A DNA stretch of 64,000 bases from Allobosea lupini (GCF_900109525.1 NZ_FOAN01000006.1:186001-250000); one strand, 5' to 3'. Positions 45,662-54,852 are shown, counted from the stretch's first letter. Numbers and translations: made by a program. Notes: a model not told the origin generated them from the letters alone.

Positions 45662-45909
45662 GTCAGGGTCTCATCCTCGCTGTTGCCGAATTCCGGCCAG
45701 ACGAGTCCGTCGTCCTGTTCCCGTGCGAGCCGCTGCGAGTCCTCGGCCCAGCCAGCACGCGCCGGGCGGATAACGGGCTCGATCACGAGGCGCCCGCCCT
45801 CGACCTTGAGTTCGACGCTGTCGCCGGCCTTGGCGCCGATCTCGGCCAGCAAGGGCTTGGGGATCAGGATGCCGGCAGAGTTCCCGAATTTCTTGACTGC
45901 ACTCAGCAT
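45655..45909 (-). CDS. mazE: MazE/AbrB-type antitoxin
   Basis: An 84-aa antitoxin. The N-terminus (KKFGNSAGILIPKPLLAEIGAKAGDSVELKVEGGRLVIEPV) is the swapped-hairpin AbrB DNA-binding fold, and the acidic C-terminus (WPEFGNSEDETLTW) would bind the toxin. The ATG at 45909 was chosen as the natural AbrB start. First gene of the mazE-mazF pair. A type II toxin-antitoxin module. Confidence 0.9.
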   Translation of the reverse strand: MLSAVKKFGNSAGILIPKPLLAEIGAKAGDSVELKVEGGRLVIEPVIRPARAGWAEDSQRLAREQDDGLVWPEFGNSEDETLTW

Positions 45910-46017
45910 CGCTCGCTCCCGATCTCGCGAGCAAGATAGGCGATATGCCATTCCGTTACAACAAAGTAGCTACAGAATAGGCCCCCTGCAGCACGCCGTT
46001 GCGGGCGCGCCTCAGCC

Positions 46018-46857
46018 TCACTCACCCTTGTCGAGCGAGATGTCCGGCGCGGTCGGCACCTTCATGCCGACGACATGGTAGCCGGCATCGACATGCATCA
46101 CCTCGCCGGTGATGCCGCGCGACATGTCGGAGACCAGGAACACCGCGGTCTCGCCGACCTCTTCGATCGTGACCGTGCGGCGCAGCGGCGAGTTGTACTC
46201 GTTCCAGCGCAGGATATAGCGGAAATCGCCGATGCCCGACGCCGCCAATGTCTTGATCGGCCCGGCCGAGATCGCATTGACGCGAATCTTCGATGGGCCG
46301 AGATCGGCGGCGAGATACTGCACGCTCGATTCCAGCGCGGCCTTGGCGACGCCCATGACGTTGTAGTGCGGCATCCATTTCTCGGCGCCGTAATAGGTCA
46401 GCGTCAGCAGCGAGCCGCCATCCGGCATCAGCTTTTCGGCACGCTGGGTGATCGCGGTGAACGAGTAGGCGGAGATCAGCAGCGACTTCGAGAAATTGGC
46501 CTCGGTCGTGTCGACATAGCGGCCGGTCAGCTCATCCTTGTCGGAGAAGGCGATGCAGTGGACGACGAAGTCGAGCTTGCCCCAGAGCTTTTCGATTTCG
46601 GCGAAGACGGCGTCGATCGTCGCCCCATCGGTGACGTCGCAATGGCCGACGACATGGCCGCCGAGCTGCTGCGCCAGCGGCTCGACCCGCTTCTTCAGCG
46701 CATCGCCCTGATAGGTGAAGGCGAGCTCGGCGCCGGCATCCGCCGCAGCCTTGGCGATGCCCCAGGCGATCGAGCGGTTGTTGGCGACGCCCATGACGAG
46801 ACCGCGCTTGCCCCGCAGGAGGTTGGCGGTCGGGGCGGCGCTGCTGGATTCAGGCAT
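46018..46857 (-). CDS. fabI: Enoyl-[acyl-carrier-protein] reductase (FabI)
   Basis: Last reduction step of fatty-acid elongation, NADH-dependent. The 279-aa protein shows GVANNRSIAWGIA (cofactor), TYYGAEKWMPHYNVMGVAKAALE with the Tyr-x6-Lys pair, and MSRGITGEVMHVDAGYH. The ATG at 46857 (MPESSS) was chosen; an upstream extension adds a non-family stretch. It is 97 bp downstream of the dnaJ-type gene. Confidence 0.95.
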   Translation of the reverse strand: MPESSSAAPTANLLRGKRGLVMGVANNRSIAWGIAKAAADAGAELAFTYQGDALKKRVEPLAQQLGGHVVGHCDVTDGATIDAVFAEIEKLWGKLDFVVHCIAFSDKDELTGRYVDTTEANFSKSLLISAYSFTAITQRAEKLMPDGGSLLTLTYYGAEKWMPHYNVMGVAKAALESSVQYLAADLGPSKIRVNAISAGPIKTLAASGIGDFRYILRWNEYNSPLRRTVTIEEVGETAVFLVSDMSRGITGEVMHVDAGYHVVGMKVPTAPDISLDKGE

Positions 46858-46954
46858 CTGAGACCTTCGAACTGGACGAACCGGCAAAAGAGAACCGGAC
46901 GGTCTCATAACCGAGGCGGCCGAAGGGTGGAAGCGCCCTGTGCCGAAATCCTGT

Positions 46955-47878
46955 TCAGGCGTCTCCGCCGGCCCGCGCCTTCATCAGCGCGGTCAGCTCG
47001 GCATCCTCGCTGGGCATCTCGATGTCGATTGAGACGAAAAGGTCGCCATGCTCGCCCTTCTTGGCGCCGGGCAGGCCCTTGCCGCGCAGGCGGAACTGGC
47101 GCGCCGTGCCGGTCAGCGGCGGCACCTTCATCTCGACGGCGCCCGACAGCGTCGGCACATGGATCGGCCCGCCCAGCACCGCGGTCGCCAGCGGCACCGC
47201 GACGCGCGCACGCAGATTGATGCCGTCGACGGTAAAGCGGGAATCGGGCTTCACCTTGATCGTCATCAGCACGTCGCCGGCCTCGCCGGTGAGCGGATGG
47301 GTCTGGCCGAGGCCACGCAGGCGCATGACCTTGCCGTCGGCGACGCCCTCGGGGATCGTCACCTCGACCTCGCGCCCGCCGGGCAGCTTCACCCGGCGCG
47401 TGCCGCCATTGACCGCCTCGGCCAGCCCGACCTCGAGGGTGAAGCTCTGCTCCGGCGGCTTCTGCGGCTGGCTCTGCCGGCCACGCCCGCCACCGCGTCT
47501 GGCCGCCTCGCCGAAGAGCGAGCCAAAAATATCGGCCGGATCGAAGCCGGGATCGCCGCCGCGGCCGGGGCCGCCGCCGTCGAAATGGAAATCGAAGCCG
47601 CCATGCTGCGCACCGCGCCGCCCGGCACCCATGCCCTCGAAGCCGGAAAAGCGCGGCTTGCCCTCGGCGTCGATCTCGCCGCGATCGAACTGCTTGCGCT
47701 TGTCGGCGTCGCCGAGGACTTCATAAGCCGTGTTCAGCTCGGAGAATTTCTCCTGCGCCTTCGGATCGCCCTGGTTGCGGTCGGGATGCAGGTCCTTGGC
47801 GCGGCGGCGATAAGCCTTCTTGATATCGGCCTCGTCGGCCGATTTCGCCACGCCCAGAACCTGATACGGATCACGCAT
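46955..47878 (-). CDS. DnaJ-class co-chaperone (CbpA-like)
   Basis: Stimulates DnaK. The 307-aa protein has a J-domain at residues 3-70 with the HPD motif ([10 protein letters not shown]), a Gly-rich linker, and two C-terminal substrate-binding beta domains. The zinc-finger region of DnaJ proper is absent, so it is a type II/CbpA-like co-chaperone. Function is therefore curated refolding or nucleoid-associated stress response. Gene order is surface lipoprotein - dnaJ type - fabI. Confidence 0.92.
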   Translation of the reverse strand: MRDPYQVLGVAKSADEADIKKAYRRRAKDLHPDRNQGDPKAQEKFSELNTAYEVLGDADKRKQFDRGEIDAEGKPRFSGFEGMGAGRRGAQHGGFDFHFDGGGPGRGGDPGFDPADIFGSLFGEAARRGGGRGRQSQPQKPPEQSFTLEVGLAEAVNGGTRRVKLPGGREVEVTIPEGVADGKVMRLRGLGQTHPLTGEAGDVLMTIKVKPDSRFTVDGINLRARVAVPLATAVLGGPIHVPTLSGAVEMKVPPLTGTARQFRLRGKGLPGAKKGEHGDLFVSIDIEMPSEDAELTALMKARAGGDA

Positions 47879-47963
47879 TCAAACACACCCTCGGAAGCTT
47901 CGTATTCCGGCGTACCGGAACCGCTCCCTAGATGGGAAGACTGTGGCGCGGTTGCAACAGGCT

Positions 47964-48503
47964 TCAGGCCGCACCTTTCCACGGTTTTGCATCTTTCACC
48001 GCCCATTCGCCACCCGACGGCCGGCAGGCGGTGCCCTGCAGTTTCACGGGGCCGGTCTGCAGGCTCATCGAGGCCAGGAAGGCGCGACAGATCTCGTCCG
48101 ATCTCAGGAACGGCCCGCCGACCGGCGTGAACGTGCCCTTCATGCCGCTCTGGGCGTTGTCCCAGGAGACCGGCGCGCCGTTGCCCTGCGGATCGAGCGC
48201 CAGCGCCATGGCGCCCTCCGCCCGGCGCCAGTCCTCGGGACCGAGATCGGGCGCGAGCGTGGCGAGCGGGCTCTTGCCCTCGACGGCGCGGGCCGGCAGC
48301 ACCGAGGCGGTGGTCATCGCGACCTCGTCCTCGGCCTTGCTCGACAGACCCATGATCGGGAAGGAGATCGAGCAGCCCGCCGAGGCCAACCCGAGCAGGA
48401 GCACGCCGAGGAGCGATGCCCCTGATGCAAGGGGACTGCGCTCACGCGGCCTCTGGCTCCGCTGCGCGCGGGGCTTATATATGACTGCCAACTCAAACCG
48501 CAT
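47964..48503 (-). CDS. RT0821/Lpp0805-type surface lipoprotein
   Basis: A 179-aa protein. The signal has a lipobox GLASAGC near residue 44, preceded by an unusually long basic leader; an internal start is possible. The mature part has the family pattern: DWRRAEGAMALALDPQGNGAPVSWDN, SGMKGTFTP, CRAFLASM, and a late GTACRPSGGEW. It is divergent from pdxH by 49 bp. Rickettsial and Legionella homologues are surface antigens; the role is unknown. Confidence 0.8.
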   Translation of the reverse strand: MRFELAVIYKPRAQRSQRPRERSPLASGASLLGVLLLGLASAGCSISFPIMGLSSKAEDEVAMTTASVLPARAVEGKSPLATLAPDLGPEDWRRAEGAMALALDPQGNGAPVSWDNAQSGMKGTFTPVGGPFLRSDEICRAFLASMSLQTGPVKLQGTACRPSGGEWAVKDAKPWKGAA

Positions 48504-48552
48504 TACGGATCGCGCTCGCCCGACGCTTCCAAAACTTGCGAGGATTTAAGAC

Positions 48553-49167
48553 GTGAATCCGTTAACGAGCGGTGACTTCACCGAGGCTCAGGAGCCTTTC
48601 GCCCTGTTCGAAAGCTGGCTGGAGGAAGCCAAGGCCTCCGAGCCGAACGATCCGAACGGCATGGCTCTCTCGACGGTCGATGCCGACGGCATGCCCAATT
48701 CCCGCATGGTCCTGCTCAACGGGCGCAGCCCCGAGGGCTTCGTCTTCTACACCAACACCCAGAGCCAGAAAGGCGAGGAGCTCGCCGGCCAGCCCAAGGC
48801 GGCCGCGCTGTTCCATTGGAAGAGCCTGCGCCGGCAGGTCCGCCTCCGGGGCCCGGTCAGCCGCGTCAGCGACGCCGAGGCCGACGCCTATTTTCAGTCG
48901 CGCCCGCGCGACAGCCGGATCGGCGCCTGGGCCTCGCAGCAGTCCAGGCCGCTTGAAAGCCGGTTCGCGCTTGAAAAGGCGGTGGCGAGCTACGCGCTGA
49001 AATTCGGCGTCGGCGAGGTGCCGCGCCCGCCACACTGGACCGGCTTCCGCATCGCCCCGGTCTACATGGAGTTCTGGCGCGACGGTGCCTTCCGCCTGCA
49101 TGACCGCATCGTCTTCCGCCGCGCCACGCCGGCCGACGCCTGGACGAAGGCGCGGCTCTACCCCTGA
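48553..49167 (+). CDS. pdxH: Pyridoxamine 5'-phosphate oxidase
   Basis: FMN-dependent oxidation of PNP or PMP to pyridoxal phosphate. The 204-aa protein has [21 protein letters not shown], the [16 protein letters not shown]/substrate loop, [15 protein letters not shown], and [20 protein letters not shown] start. It is first in a run with an SDR, NUDIX and TIGR02301 gene. Confidence 0.96.
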   Translation: MNPLTSGDFTEAQEPFALFESWLEEAKASEPNDPNGMALSTVDADGMPNSRMVLLNGRSPEGFVFYTNTQSQKGEELAGQPKAAALFHWKSLRRQVRLRGPVSRVSDAEADAYFQSRPRDSRIGAWASQQSRPLESRFALEKAVASYALKFGVGEVPRPPHWTGFRIAPVYMEFWRDGAFRLHDRIVFRRATPADAWTKARLYP

Positions 49168-49184
49168 GGGAAAGTCACAACCAC

Positions 49185-49961
49185 ATGGCCATGCCCAAGT
49201 TCGACTTCCCGAAGACTGAAGCGGGCAAGCGCCCGGTCATGCTGCTGACCGGCGCCAGCCGCGGCATCGGCCATGCCACGGTGATGCAGTTCGCCATGGC
49301 CGGCTGGCGCATCCTGTCCTGCTCGCGCCAGGCCTTCTCGGACAAGTGCCCCTGGCCCTCGGGCGCCGACGACCACGTCCAGATCGACCTCGGCGACCCC
49401 GAGGACACGATGCGCGGCATCGCCGAGATCAAGAAGCGCCTCGCCGCCGAGGGCGGCAAGCTCAACGCGCTCGTCAACAATGCCGGCATCTCGCCGAAGG
49501 GGCCGAAGGGCGGCCGGCTCGGGGCTGCGACGACCTCGTTCAACGACTGGCACCAGGTCTTCCAGGTCAACTTCTTCGCGCCGATTATGCTGGCGCGCGG
49601 TCTGCTCGACGAATTGACCGTCGCGAAGGGCGCGATCGTCAATGTCACCTCGATCGCCGGCTCGCGCGTCCACCCCTTCGCCGGGGCGGCCTATGCGACC
49701 TCGAAGGCAGCGCTCGCCAGCCTGACCCGCGAGATGGCCGCCGATTTCGGCCCGCTCGGCATCCGCGTCAATGCGATCTCGCCCGGCGAGATCGATACCG
49801 CCATCCTCTCCCCCGGCACCGACAAGATCGTCGAGAAGTTGCCGATGCAGCGCCTCGGCAAGACCGAGGAGGTCGCCAAGGCGATCCATTTCCTCTGCAC
49901 CGATGCCTCGAGCTACGTCACCGGCGCCGAGCTCCATATCAATGGCGGGCAGCACGTGTGA
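49185..49961 (+). CDS. SDR-family oxidoreductase
   Basis: A 258-aa Rossmann dehydrogenase: TGASRGIGHATV, NNAGIS, SIAGSRVHPFAGAAYATSKAAL (Ser, Tyr, Lys catalytic set), and HINGG at the C-terminus. The substrate is unknown. It follows pdxH by 17 bp and overlaps the NUDIX gene by four bases, so it is in one operon. Confidence 0.92.
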   Translation: MAMPKFDFPKTEAGKRPVMLLTGASRGIGHATVMQFAMAGWRILSCSRQAFSDKCPWPSGADDHVQIDLGDPEDTMRGIAEIKKRLAAEGGKLNALVNNAGISPKGPKGGRLGAATTSFNDWHQVFQVNFFAPIMLARGLLDELTVAKGAIVNVTSIAGSRVHPFAGAAYATSKAALASLTREMAADFGPLGIRVNAISPGEIDTAILSPGTDKIVEKLPMQRLGKTEEVAKAIHFLCTDASSYVTGAELHINGGQHV

Positions 49962-50452
49962 GCGGGCAGGACAACGGCCAGGACAACAACCGGGTCATCC
50001 CCTTCCCCAATCCCGCCCGCGCCGCGGCGCGCCCGGTGCTGGCCGCCTCGATCGCCGTCTTCCGCGACGGCAAGGTCCTGCTGGCGACGCGGACCAAGCC
50101 TCCGGCCGACCAGCTCTGGTCGCTGCCCGGCGGCAAGGTCGAGGCCGGCGAGAGCCTGGAGGAGGCGGCGCTGCGCGAGCTCGAGGAGGAGGTCGGCATC
50201 AGTGCCCGGATCATCGGCTTTAACCGCCATGTCGAGATCGTCGGCCGCGACCCCAAGGGCGCGGTGACCCATCATTTCGTCATCGCTTCCTTCGTCGGCG
50301 AATGGCTCGCCGGCGAGCCGCGGCCGGGCCCCGAAGCCGGTGCCGTGATGTGGGCAGATCCCCTCAAGCTCGGCGGCCTGCCGACGACGCGCGAGCTCGG
50401 CGACGTGCTGCGCCGCGCTGCCGCCATTGTCACTGGCAAGGCCGGCGCATGA
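49958..50452 (+). CDS. NUDIX hydrolase
   Basis: A 164-aa pyrophosphohydrolase. The canonical Nudix box GGKVEAGESLEEAALRELEEEVGI is fully conserved, so it should be active on a nucleoside diphosphate-linked substrate. The GTG start overlaps the SDR stop in GTGA; a longer in-frame reading would be inside the SDR gene. Confidence 0.9.
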   Translation: MSGQDNGQDNNRVIPFPNPARAAARPVLAASIAVFRDGKVLLATRTKPPADQLWSLPGGKVEAGESLEEAALRELEEEVGISARIIGFNRHVEIVGRDPKGAVTHHFVIASFVGEWLAGEPRPGPEAGAVMWADPLKLGGLPTTRELGDVLRRAAAIVTGKAGA

Positions 50453-50898
50453 CGAAAGGCGCGCTCGCAGCCCTGATGCTCGCCGCGCTGACCGCGAGCC
50501 CGCAGGCGCTGCTGGCGCAGGCCCGGCGGCCGGCCCAGCCGCAACAGCAGCAGCAACGTCCCGCCGAGCCGGCCCCGCCGGAACCTGAATCGCCCGCCCC
50601 GCCCTATGAGCCGCAATTGCTGCAGCTCGCCGAGATCATCGGCTCGCTCTCCTATCTGCGCACGCTCTGCGAGGCCCGCGAGGCGCAGGACTGGCGCGAA
50701 CGCATGGCAACCCTGCTCGAATCGGAAGGCCGCTCGCCCCAGCGGCGCGAGCGGCTGGCCAGCGCCTATAACCGCGGCTACCGCGCCTATTCGGCGACGC
50801 ACCGCACCTGCAGCGACGGCACCCAGGAGGCCTCCGCCCGTCTGGCGCAAGAGGGCGAGAAGCTGGCCAAGGCGCTGGCGAGCCGCTTCGGCGGCTGA
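50449..50898 (+). CDS. TIGR02301-family exported protein
   Basis: A 149-aa protein with a signal peptide (cleavage near residue 23, LLAQA), a Pro/Gln-rich linker (residues 25-50), and a helical domain with YLRTLCEAREAQDWRERM and RTCSDGTQEASARL. This matches the TIGR02301 family found in Rhizobiales. Function unknown. ATGA overlap with the NUDIX gene; last gene of the operon. The following 270 bp hold no gene; one TTAACC-N4-TTAA element at about 51037 is noted but not called. Confidence 0.82.
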   Translation: MTKGALAALMLAALTASPQALLAQARRPAQPQQQQQRPAEPAPPEPESPAPPYEPQLLQLAEIIGSLSYLRTLCEAREAQDWRERMATLLESEGRSPQRRERLASAYNRGYRAYSATHRTCSDGTQEASARLAQEGEKLAKALASRFGG

Positions 50899-51172
50899 AG
50901 CAGGATGCCCGTTTTCGGGACAATCAACGATTTTGGCGCAGGATGAACTCCCGTTTTGCATCGTCCGGGAGGCTTGGCGATGCGGTTTCGGCACGGGCTT
51001 GCGCCATTCTTAAGCAGAATTGTCCCCCGAGAATTAACCTTTCTTAAAGACCGTGATGGCGCCGGCCATCGACGGATCGTATCCTGACCGGGCAAATCAC
51101 TGGAACAGTCGCGGTCCATGCGCGCCCGTTCCGTCCGACAGGTTCCTTCAGACGCCGGATACCGCTGCCTTC

Positions 51173-51442
51173 ATGTCCGCTCTCTCCGACGACCTGCCGC
51201 TCGACCCGACCCTCGCCGAGGACGTCAAGGACGCCCGCCGCGTTGCCTATTGCTATGTCGAAGACGCCTTCATCGAGGCGCGCCAGGACGGGCTCGACTC
51301 CGACTCGCTGGCCCATGCCGCGCTGTTCGCGGCGATGCGCACGCTGGTCGAGACCTATGGCGAGGAGGCGACCGCCGTCTTCGCCGAGGCCCTGCCGGAG
51401 AAGATCCGCTGCGGCAACTTCACCACCGGCACGCGCCACTGA
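51173..51442 (+). CDS. Small conserved-looking hypothetical
   Basis: An 89-aa soluble, helical, acidic protein starting MSALSDDLPLDPTLAEDVKDARR. No signal peptide or membrane segment. I do not recognise the family. The ATG at 51173 gives a clean start; longer readings add unlikely sequence. It stands alone before a palindromic repeat. Confidence 0.6.
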   Translation: MSALSDDLPLDPTLAEDVKDARRVAYCYVEDAFIEARQDGLDSDSLAHAALFAAMRTLVETYGEEATAVFAEALPEKIRCGNFTTGTRH

Positions 51443-51448
51443 GCGCCT

Positions 51449-51537
51449 GGCTCGGGCTTGACCCGAGCATCTCGGAAACGAGTGCCTGACCGTCCTGAGA
51501 TTCTCGGCTCTTCGCTACGCTCCGGCCGAGAATGACG
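51449..51537. repeat. Palindromic repeat (family C, copy 1)
   Basis: GGCTCGGGCTTGACCCGAGCATCTCGGAAACGAG ... ATTCTCGGCTC ... GGCCGAGAATGACG: two hairpins joined. The inverted second copy at 56982-57074 differs mostly in the linker. The element lies between the hypothetical and the sigma gene, both of whose 3' ends face it. Confidence 0.8.
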
Positions 51538-51547
51538 ACCGGCGCAT

Positions 51548-52822
51548 TCAATTCACGCCTTGCGCCTGTCGCGCCGTTTCCGCCCGTCCGAGCAGCAAAT
51601 CGCGCTCGCGCCGGTTCCGGGTCATCCCGGCGGCCCGGGTGAACTCGGCCTGCGCCTCATCATGCCGGCCGAGCTTGACCAGGAAATCGGCGCGCACGCT
51701 CGGCAGCAGGTGGTAGTTCTTCAGCGCCGGTGCCGAGGCGAGCGCATCGACCAGCACCAGTCCCGCCGCCGGCCCCTCCGCCATCGAGACTGCCACGGCG
51801 CGATTGAGTTCGATCACCGGCGAGGGCGTCAGAGCAAAAAGAGCGCCATAAAGCGAAGCGATCCTGCGCCAGTCGGTCTCCTCGGCGGTATTGGCGCGGG
51901 CATGGCAGGCGGCGAGTTCGGCCTGCAGGACATAAGGGCTGGGCTCGGTCGACAGCCGCCGCGCCGTCTCCAGCGCCTTGAGGCCGTGATTGATCAGCAG
52001 ACGGTCCCAGCGCGCCCGGTTCTGGTCGAGCAGTAGCACCGGCTCGCCGTCCGGGCCGATCCGGGCGCGCAGGCGCGAAGCCTGCAGCTCCATCAGCGCG
52101 ACGAGGCCGTGCACCTCCGGCTCCTGCGGCGCAAGCCCGGCAAGGATGCGCCCGAGCCGCATCGCCTCCTGGCACAGAGCCGGGCGGACCCAGTCCTCGC
52201 CGCCAGTCGCGGCATAGCCCTCGTTGAAGATCAGGTAGACCACCTCCAGCACCGAGGCGAGGCGGTTCGCCAGCTCGGGACCATGCGGCACCTCATAGGG
52301 CACCTTGGCCTCGGCCAGAGCCTTCTTGGCCCGGACCAGGCGCTGCGCCATCGTCGATTCCGGCACCAGGAAGGCGCGGGCGATCTCCTCGGTGGTGAGG
52401 CCGCCGATCAGGCGCAGCGTCAGCGCCAGGCGAGCCTCGACCGAGAGGACGGGATGGCAGGCGGTGAAGATCAGGCGCAGCAGGTCGTCGCCGACCTCGT
52501 CGTCGAGCGCGTCCTCGATCCCGGCGACCGGGTCATCGTCCTCGTCGAGGTCGCGGCCGATCTCCTCATGCTTGCGCTTCAGCATCCTGGCGCGCCGGAG
52601 GTCGTCGAGCGCGCGGTGCTTGGCCACCTGCATCAGCCAGGCGCCGGGATTGCGCGGTACGCCCTCGCTCGGCCATTGCTGCAGCGCAGCGACGAGCGCG
52701 TCCTGCGCCAGCTCCTCGGCCCGGCCGACATCGCGGGTGACGCGGGCGAGGCCCGCGATCAGTCTCGGGGCCTCGATCCGGAAGACCGCCTCGATGGCGG
52801 GGTGTGCATCGCTTGCCGTCAT
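51548..52822 (-). CDS. ECF42-type RNA polymerase sigma factor
   Basis: A 424-aa sigma factor. The sigma2 region is at residues 12-80 and sigma4 at about 130-180 (GLTTEEIARAFLVPESTMAQRLVRAKKAL). The large C-terminal helical, TPR-like extension is the hallmark of the ECF42 group, which co-occurs with YCII/DGPF proteins, as here. Two YCII genes lie directly upstream, so the sigma is last of an operon. No anti-sigma gene is visible; in ECF42 the C-terminal extension is thought to control activity. Confidence 0.9.
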   Translation of the reverse strand: MTASDAHPAIEAVFRIEAPRLIAGLARVTRDVGRAEELAQDALVAALQQWPSEGVPRNPGAWLMQVAKHRALDDLRRARMLKRKHEEIGRDLDEDDDPVAGIEDALDDEVGDDLLRLIFTACHPVLSVEARLALTLRLIGGLTTEEIARAFLVPESTMAQRLVRAKKALAEAKVPYEVPHGPELANRLASVLEVVYLIFNEGYAATGGEDWVRPALCQEAMRLGRILAGLAPQEPEVHGLVALMELQASRLRARIGPDGEPVLLLDQNRARWDRLLINHGLKALETARRLSTEPSPYVLQAELAACHARANTAEETDWRRIASLYGALFALTPSPVIELNRAVAVSMAEGPAAGLVLVDALASAPALKNYHLLPSVRADFLVKLGRHDEAQAEFTRAAGMTRNRRERDLLLGRAETARQAQGVN

Positions 52823-52864
52823 GGCCTGCGATACACACCATCAGCATGGAAGCTGGCAAGCGGC

Positions 52865-53290
52865 TCAGCCGTTGTCGCCGACTTCCTTCTTGAGACGCTT
52901 CCAGGCCGCGTCGGCCTCGGGCGAGACAGCATCGCCGAAATCGGCGAGGTCGACGACCGGGCGGATCTCGATCTCGGACGGCCCAGGCATCGGGTTGGGG
53001 CAGCGCTTGACCCAGGCGATTGCCTCGTCGAGCGACTTGCACTCCCAGAGCCAGTAGCCGGCGACCAGTTCCTTGGTCTCCGCGAACGGCCCGTCGACCA
53101 CAGCGCGCTTCTCGCCATCGAACTGCACGCGTGCGCCCTTAGCGCTCGGCTGCAGCCCGTCACCGCCCTTCATGATGCCGGCTTTCACCAGCTCTTCGTT
53201 ATAGGCCATCATCGCGTCGACCAGCTCGCGGGTCGGCGGGGCGCCGGCTTCGCTGTCCTTGGTCGCCTTGACCAGAACCATGAAACGCAT
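52865..53290 (-). CDS. YciI-family protein (DGPF type), second copy
   Basis: A 141-aa protein of the dimeric alpha/beta YCII fold, with VVDGPFAETKELVAGYWLWECKSLDEAIAWVKR containing the DGPF motif. Role unknown; always linked with ECF42. About half identical to the neighbouring copy (53365-53787) by eye, so a tandem duplication. It starts 74 bp after that gene and ends 42 bp before the sigma gene. Confidence 0.92.
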   Translation of the reverse strand: MRFMVLVKATKDSEAGAPPTRELVDAMMAYNEELVKAGIMKGGDGLQPSAKGARVQFDGEKRAVVDGPFAETKELVAGYWLWECKSLDEAIAWVKRCPNPMPGPSEIEIRPVVDLADFGDAVSPEADAAWKRLKKEVGDNG

Positions 53291-53364
53291 CTGTCTTCTC
53301 CGCTTGGTTGGAGCGGCGCGGGCCTCGCCTCGCACCGGTCTGGTTGAATGACGTTCTGAGAATG

Positions 53365-53787
53365 TCAGCCGGCGCGCTTCTCCGTCTCGGCACGCAGGCG
53401 TTCTTCCTGCTCGCGCAGCTCCGGCGTCAGGGCCTCGCCGAAATCCTCCATCTCGAAGATCGGGCGCAGCTCGATCTCGGTGCCGCCGTCGAACGGCGCG
53501 CGCTTCAGCCACTCGACCGCCTCGTCGAAAGAGCGGACCTGCCAGATCCAGAAACCGGCGAGCAGCTCCTTGGTCTCGGCGAAGGGGCCGTCGGTGATCA
53601 CCCTCTGCGATCCTGAGAAGCGCATGCGCACCCCCCTCGAACTCGGATGCAGACCGTCGCCCGCCAGCATCACGCCGGCCTTCACCAGTTCCTCGTTGTA
53701 GGCGCCCATCCGGGTGAGGATGTCCTCGCTCGGCATCACGCCCGCTTCGCTGTCCTTGTCGGCCTTGACCAGAACCATCACACGCAT
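53365..53787 (-). CDS. YciI-family protein (DGPF type), first copy
   Basis: A 140-aa YCII/DGPF protein (ITDGPFAETKELLAGFWIWQVRSFDEAVEWLKR). First gene after the candidate promoter at 53860-53886, so it probably leads the operon YCII-YCII-sigma. Function unknown. Confidence 0.92.
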   Translation of the reverse strand: MRVMVLVKADKDSEAGVMPSEDILTRMGAYNEELVKAGVMLAGDGLHPSSRGVRMRFSGSQRVITDGPFAETKELLAGFWIWQVRSFDEAVEWLKRAPFDGGTEIELRPIFEMEDFGEALTPELREQEERLRAETEKRAG

Positions 53788-53859
53788 CGGTCTTCTCCTG
53801 TCTGTGGCGTTGGTTTCGCTTCGCTATAGGGCGGGAGAATTCCCGCCCTCTGTCGTCAC

Positions 53860-53886
53860 GTCGAACGAGGCGCGCCCCGATCGACA
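53860..53886 (-). promoter_or_regulatory. Candidate ECF42 promoter (YCII operon)
   Basis: On the minus strand TGTCGA (53881-53886), exactly 17 bp, then CGAC (53860-53863), 72 bp before the first YCII gene. An A/T tract lies upstream. The same motif and spacing appear at 54670-54696; TGTCGA is the -35 reported for ECF42. Confidence 0.65.
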
Positions 53887-53902
53887 GGCCTGCGAATTTT
53901 TT

Positions 53903-54565
53903 TCAGCCCCTGGCCGCATATTTTTCGCGGCGGGCGATTTCGGCGGCGCTCGGCTCGGCGAACTCGAAGGAGCCGGTGGTGACCTCGCCCTCGCGGCGAT
54001 AGGTCGCCATGAGGACGCCGGTGCTGGACGCGCTGCTCTCGGTGAGCTTGAAGGCGGCGGGCATGGCGCCCTTGCCGAACAGCCGCTTGCCCTTGCCGAG
54101 CACGACCGGGAAGGTCAGCAGCGTGATCTCGTCGATCAGGTCCTTCGCCAGCAGCGCCTGGATCAATTCGCTCGAGCCCTGCAGCAGGAGCTTGCGCCCA
54201 TCCTGGCGCTTCAGCGCCGCGACTTCCGCCGCGACATCGCCATGGAGCGCGACGCTGTTCTGCCAGCTCAGCGTCTGCGGCTCCGAGGTCGCGACATATT
54301 TTGTGATGGCATTGAACTTGACCGCGATCGGATCGTCGCCGGCATAGGGCCAGTGCGCCGCGAAGATGTCGTAGGTCCGGCGGCCGAGCAGCAGGTCGAA
54401 CTCGTCGGACAACGCCTTGTCCATCACCTTGCCCATCGCCTCGTCCCAGTAATGGAAGGTCCAGCCGCCATGGCTGAAGCCACCCTGCGGATCCTCCTGC
54501 GGGCCGCCCGGCGCCTGCATGACGCCATCGAGGGACACGAAGGTGGCAGCAACGACTTGTCTCAT
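53903..54565 (-). CDS. Dihydrofolate-reductase-family (RibD-C-like) protein
   Basis: A 220-aa reductase-fold protein. MRQVVAATFVSLDGVMQAPGG, DLLLGRRTYDIFAAHWPYA and LLLQGSSELIQAL are typical of the RibD C-terminal/YwjB-like family, which often accompanies ECF42 and YCII genes. Substrate unknown; an NADPH-dependent reaction is likely. Transcribed from its own ECF42-like promoter at 54670-54696. Confidence 0.88.
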   Translation of the reverse strand: MRQVVAATFVSLDGVMQAPGGPQEDPQGGFSHGGWTFHYWDEAMGKVMDKALSDEFDLLLGRRTYDIFAAHWPYAGDDPIAVKFNAITKYVATSEPQTLSWQNSVALHGDVAAEVAALKRQDGRKLLLQGSSELIQALLAKDLIDEITLLTFPVVLGKGKRLFGKGAMPAAFKLTESSASSTGVLMATYRREGEVTTGSFEFAEPSAAEIARREKYAARG

Positions 54566-54669
54566 CTGATCTCTCCCGAACGCGCGGGAGCCTGGTCCCG
54601 CATTGCGTCTTTCGAAGCTCGGGCGGGCGCCGCAATGACCAGCGGCCTCCGCTGCTTCTTGCTGACACG

Positions 54670-54696
54670 TCGAATGGGAAAACGCCGGATCGACAG
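54670..54696 (-). promoter_or_regulatory. Candidate ECF42 promoter (reductase gene)
   Basis: TGTCGA (54691-54696), exactly 17 bp, then CGAC (54670-54673) on the minus strand, 104 bp before the reductase start. An A/T tract lies upstream at about the same distance as in the first copy. Confidence 0.65.
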
Positions 54697-54852
54697 GTCC
54701 TCGGAAAAAATTTCACCGGGGCGGCCGCGCGGCGTACGGCACCCGTTTCCTGTCACCCCGATCGCATCGGTTGAGCCTTTGGCCGAAGCACCCTAACTAT
54801 CGGGGCGAACGGCGCCCCATGCCGAAACAGCGATCGCTCAGAGAGCCCCACC

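Noticed and set aside
51037..51052. TTAACC-N4-TTAA element, possible CtrA site
   Set aside because: Spacing between the TTAA halves is six rather than the seven of the consensus and no cell-cycle gene follows; not called.
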